Below are positions 60,816 through 64,000 of a stretch of DNA of 64,000 nt, in pieces. This stretch comes from Solenopsis invicta (taxonomy: Eukaryota > Arthropoda > Insecta > Hymenoptera > Formicidae). The DNA lies in NCBI RefSeq assembly GCF_016802725.1, contig NC_052669.1, forward strand, positions 5,075,501 through 5,139,500, written 5' to 3'. Under the pieces are notes generated by a model that was not told the DNA's origin, did no database searches, and worked only from the letters and a program-made list of their open reading frames with translations. Each line of letters begins with the position of its first letter. Position 1 is the first letter of the stretch. Position numbers and translations under genes: made by a program.

Positions 60816-63800
60816 TGTTTAACAATATCGTTTAATACCTTTTCCGTATCAATACTTTTATACAATTAACAGATCTCTTATTTAATAAATACCATCCTAT
60901 GAGCAAAAACTTATAATCATGCTAATAAATAATTAAGTACAATTTTTCACTGCTAACTTTTTATAATCCCCACACTTTTTTCTTACAACACATCGCTGTG
61001 CAAAAATACAGGACAATTTATGCTCTTCGGTTACAAAACGATATTACGTGATGAAAATGGGCAGTATCGGCAAATGAAAACTTTCGACGGCCGTTAAATA
61101 TTATCGTGCACCGTGTCGCGTCGCACCAACGAAGCAAAGAAGCACGAAGCTCCATAGGCGCGACGTCCCACGGTACTTATAACTCGGGAGCTTATTTTCG
61201 CGACGGTACGTGTTCTCCACGAGTGGGTGAGCACTCGTGGAAACGGTTTCTAACGGTGCCATCCTGACCCCGGTCACGCATCGCGGGGGCGAGGGAGCGT
61301 CGTTAGAAGATGGGATCTCGTAGTCGCTGCCGCTCGTGAGGCGCAAACGAACCTTCACGCAGGCCCTCTTCCCTTCCCTTCCTTTCCCTCCTCCTTTCTT
61401 CCGCTCGCGGTGCCGGCTCGACTGCTGCCTAATTACAGCGCGTGTTCTCTGTGGCTGAAATTAAATGAGAGCAGCTCGCAAAATTTTGCACGAACGCCAC
61501 GCGTCGATACGTGAAAATTGAATTGTACCCCATGCTTCGTTCCGAAGTCATTATTTCGACTTTCTGACTCATTCACCTAACCACGTGTGATACAACGCGT
61601 ATACATCCATAATAAAATCAAGATTAGAAGTGTATGGTATCATATAACAAAGTTTATAATTGTATCAATCTGTTAAATTTTTTTTATTATTACAAATGAA
61701 AATTTGAATGTGCAAAAATGAATTTTAAAAAATCAATTCAAAATACTAATCTTTGATTTTTATAAAAAATCGAAGGCATCTTGCATGAAAATTTTAATGA
61801 AAACAAAAACTAGTGAAACTTTTCATATGTGATTTTCCAAAAATTTTTATTTTTATTTTAATAATAGATTTCTTAACAAATGCTTAAATGATGCACTTTA
61901 ATGTCTTTCGTTTCGTATGAAAAGATTTCCACCTGGGAGAAAATCGTTGCAGTTAAACGGTGATAAATTGTCTTTTTGATACTATCGTTATAATCTAATG
62001 CAAACTTCATTAGCAATGATATTGCGAAGAAGGTAACAAAGGCGCGCGGTAGAACGATCTGCATATCCTCGGTACACTTTGAACCGAATCTCGAAGTGCT
62101 GTTCCGCACAAGAGCCGTTGTTAAAGTATAGTAACCTCCGGCAAGCTCCGTTATGCAAATCGGAGCGCGTTACATATGGCAGCGCATGCAGAAACCACTT
62201 CCTGCGACGTACGCGTGTAAATTCCACGACGTTCCTCATCGTCGTCGCGATCTAACTCGTACTTCTTTTTATCCTTCGAACTGAATCCTCCCTCGCTTTG
62301 TTTGACAATAGGGTCTGTTTGCCCTTTACGAACATATACATTTTTGCTCTCACGAAAGAGAAACGTTCGTGAATTTATTGTTTGCGCAAACTTCCATTAT
62401 CTTTGACCGAGTATGCTGACGATATTTATTTTTCTTTACAACTTATTTTCTTGCTTGCAACGTTGTTGTCAAGTCAACCACAAGCCACAGAAAAATAGTT
62501 TTTTTCTTTTACGAAGAACAGATTGGAATAATAGAGTATAAATGTTTTGGAAATTGAAAAATAGTTTCGCACACACGCGTGTCTCGAATTCAAACTAAGT
62601 TTGACATATAAAGTAATCTTTATTTTTACATATTGTTTACGCGTTTGAAATATATGTATTGCACTGGGAATAAGATTTGCATTCTGCGTGATGTTACAAC
62701 ACGTATATATATTTTTGCGTCATGAACCTGACGAGTTGTGTTCGTTGCCATTTATTCACTCATTAACACCTATTGTACCGCGCTCTAAAATTAATTTTAT
62801 TTCATTATCTTATATTTTCGTATTATGCAAATAATTAGCATTCTCATGTCGCTTATTAATTTTTATTTTATTACCAAACAAATTATTTTGAAACCCGCAA
62901 TTCACCATTTGTCCATTTTATCTGACTACCGTCATCGTGACAGCATTTCTAAAGGAAGTGTATTTACGAACGGGGGAGAAAGGAATCGATGAAGAATTCA
63001 TGGAGGAGAAATCCTTTTTCACGAATACACGTGACCAACATGCAGGCTATTCTGTCATTTTTAAAGAGGGCACAACGAAATTCCACAACTTCCGGGCGAC
63101 AGCAGTGACACCGACGTTTTCTTCGTTATCCACAATTTCCCCTCGATGTCGGAAAAACGAGTCACCCTCAACAAGCTGTCAGACGAAATTACATTTAACA
63201 TCGCAAAGGGCGCCCCTCCCCCCCATCGTAATCCCCTCGCGAAAGATTCCTTTGCGGATCCCTTCGCATTCCTGAGTTCTTCTCTCTTTTTTTCATTGCG
63301 GATCTTTCATCTACCTTATACACGAACTGCTCAGTTCATGGCGTCTATCAAATCTCCAAAAATTAATCTAATACTAATACATAAAGTTTTTTTCAAATGT
63401 GTTCACAATTATTTGTTATTATTTAAACTGTTAAAATGTCATTTTGAGTATATTTTGAAGCTTTTCCTTATGTAAATTAAAATTGCAATATAATTGAACA
63501 AGAAATTATTTCTCAACAAAAACATAAGAAAAACACATTTACAAGAATGAATCAGAGAAACGTTCTCTGTTATAATTGGCAATAATATAATAAAAGCGTA
63601 ACTGTATAATATTTAGTATTGATAATGGAAGAAATTTTCTCGTGTTAAATTTTTATCAAAAAGAATCAATTTTTGATACATTCGTCAAATGCAATAATAA
63701 AATGTACTTTAAATCTATCTTTTACGCTATTCTCATTCTCTTAAAAAACTCGAAACCCTGAGATCGTAGGAAAAAAGGCACTTTCCCTACCGTAATAATG

Positions 63801-64000
63801 CAACCCAGTGACACCGTCGTGCTACTTCGCAACGCTGCTCACAAGAGCCGGCATTAGAATATTAGGTGGTGATATTAGACGACGGGTGAATGCGAGTAGC
63901 GTCACGAGCGTGGCCAGCCGACGAGGAAAACAGTGAAGCGTCCCTGCACTTGTAGCGAAATTGCTCGTAGATATATCCGCGGCAACGTGCCGCTGTTGCG
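60816..64000. other. Non-coding stretch to window end
   Basis: A GC-rich block at 61080-61440 contains a stable hairpin (61216-61241, listed separately) and a pyrimidine tract at 61366-61400. 61610-61870 and 63360-63720 are AT-rich. The plus frame at 62937-63275 (112 codons) has an acidic, protein-like first half, but no recognised domain, and a second frame overlaps its end. No gene supported. Confidence 0.5.
61216..61241. repeat. GC-rich 10-bp perfect hairpin
   Basis: Arms TCCACGAGTG (61216-61225) and CACTCGTGGA (61232-61241) pair perfectly around a 6-base loop. This is the most GC-rich perfect hairpin noticed in the window. Confidence 0.9.

Overview
The window reads as non-coding nuclear DNA of an animal, most likely an insect and plausibly a hymenopteran such as an ant. 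This is inference. It rests on many open frames that are short and mutually overlapping, strong alternation of AT-rich stretches with short GC-richer islands, abundant CpG outside any gene, and frequent dinucleotide microsatellites. No operons, Shine-Dalgarno/start pairs, rRNA, tRNA or CRISPR arrays were seen. I recognised no protein-coding gene. The longest open frames (about 165 to 182 codons) carry no domain I know, lie mostly in GC-richer or low-complexity DNA, and usually overlap an equally plausible frame. The 64 kb is best viewed as a gene desert or the inside of a very large intron.

What the sequence does support is repeat and mobile-element biology. Left part (1-27 kb): CT, GGAA and ATC microsatellites, a short AT-rich element whose ends begin CACTGA (9.25-9.53 kb), a perfect 23-bp stem hairpin (7.63 kb), and a dispersed 55-bp duplication (22.4 and 23.3 kb). 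At 27.01-27.55 kb lies a well-bounded non-autonomous DNA transposon with ~112-bp inverted ends and a perfect 9-bp target duplication, the signature of Mutator-like elements. Middle (27.6-46.7 kb): a 42-bp CT microsatellite, a diverged 179-bp tandem duplication (31.5 kb), a purine tract ending in eleven G, and a perfect spacer-free 126-bp palindrome (39,998-40,123).

The most striking object is at about 46.69-49.88 kb. Two long, diverged inverted arms (about 870 and 650 bp) enclose 1.7 kb of hierarchical minisatellite. A roughly 10-bp unit, a 15-bp unit and a palindromic marker motif are repeated together as higher-order blocks, with a separate 16-bp array inserted. It resembles foldback-type transposons in architecture but carries no transposase, and its transcript could form a very long hairpin.

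Right part (49.9-64 kb): AT-rich sequence, a polypurine tract, a diverged direct duplication at 57.1 and 57.4 kb, a probable AT-rich non-autonomous element at 60.07-60.82 kb, and a GC-rich hairpin at 61.2 kb. All alignments were done by eye; identities and element edges are approximate unless called perfect.
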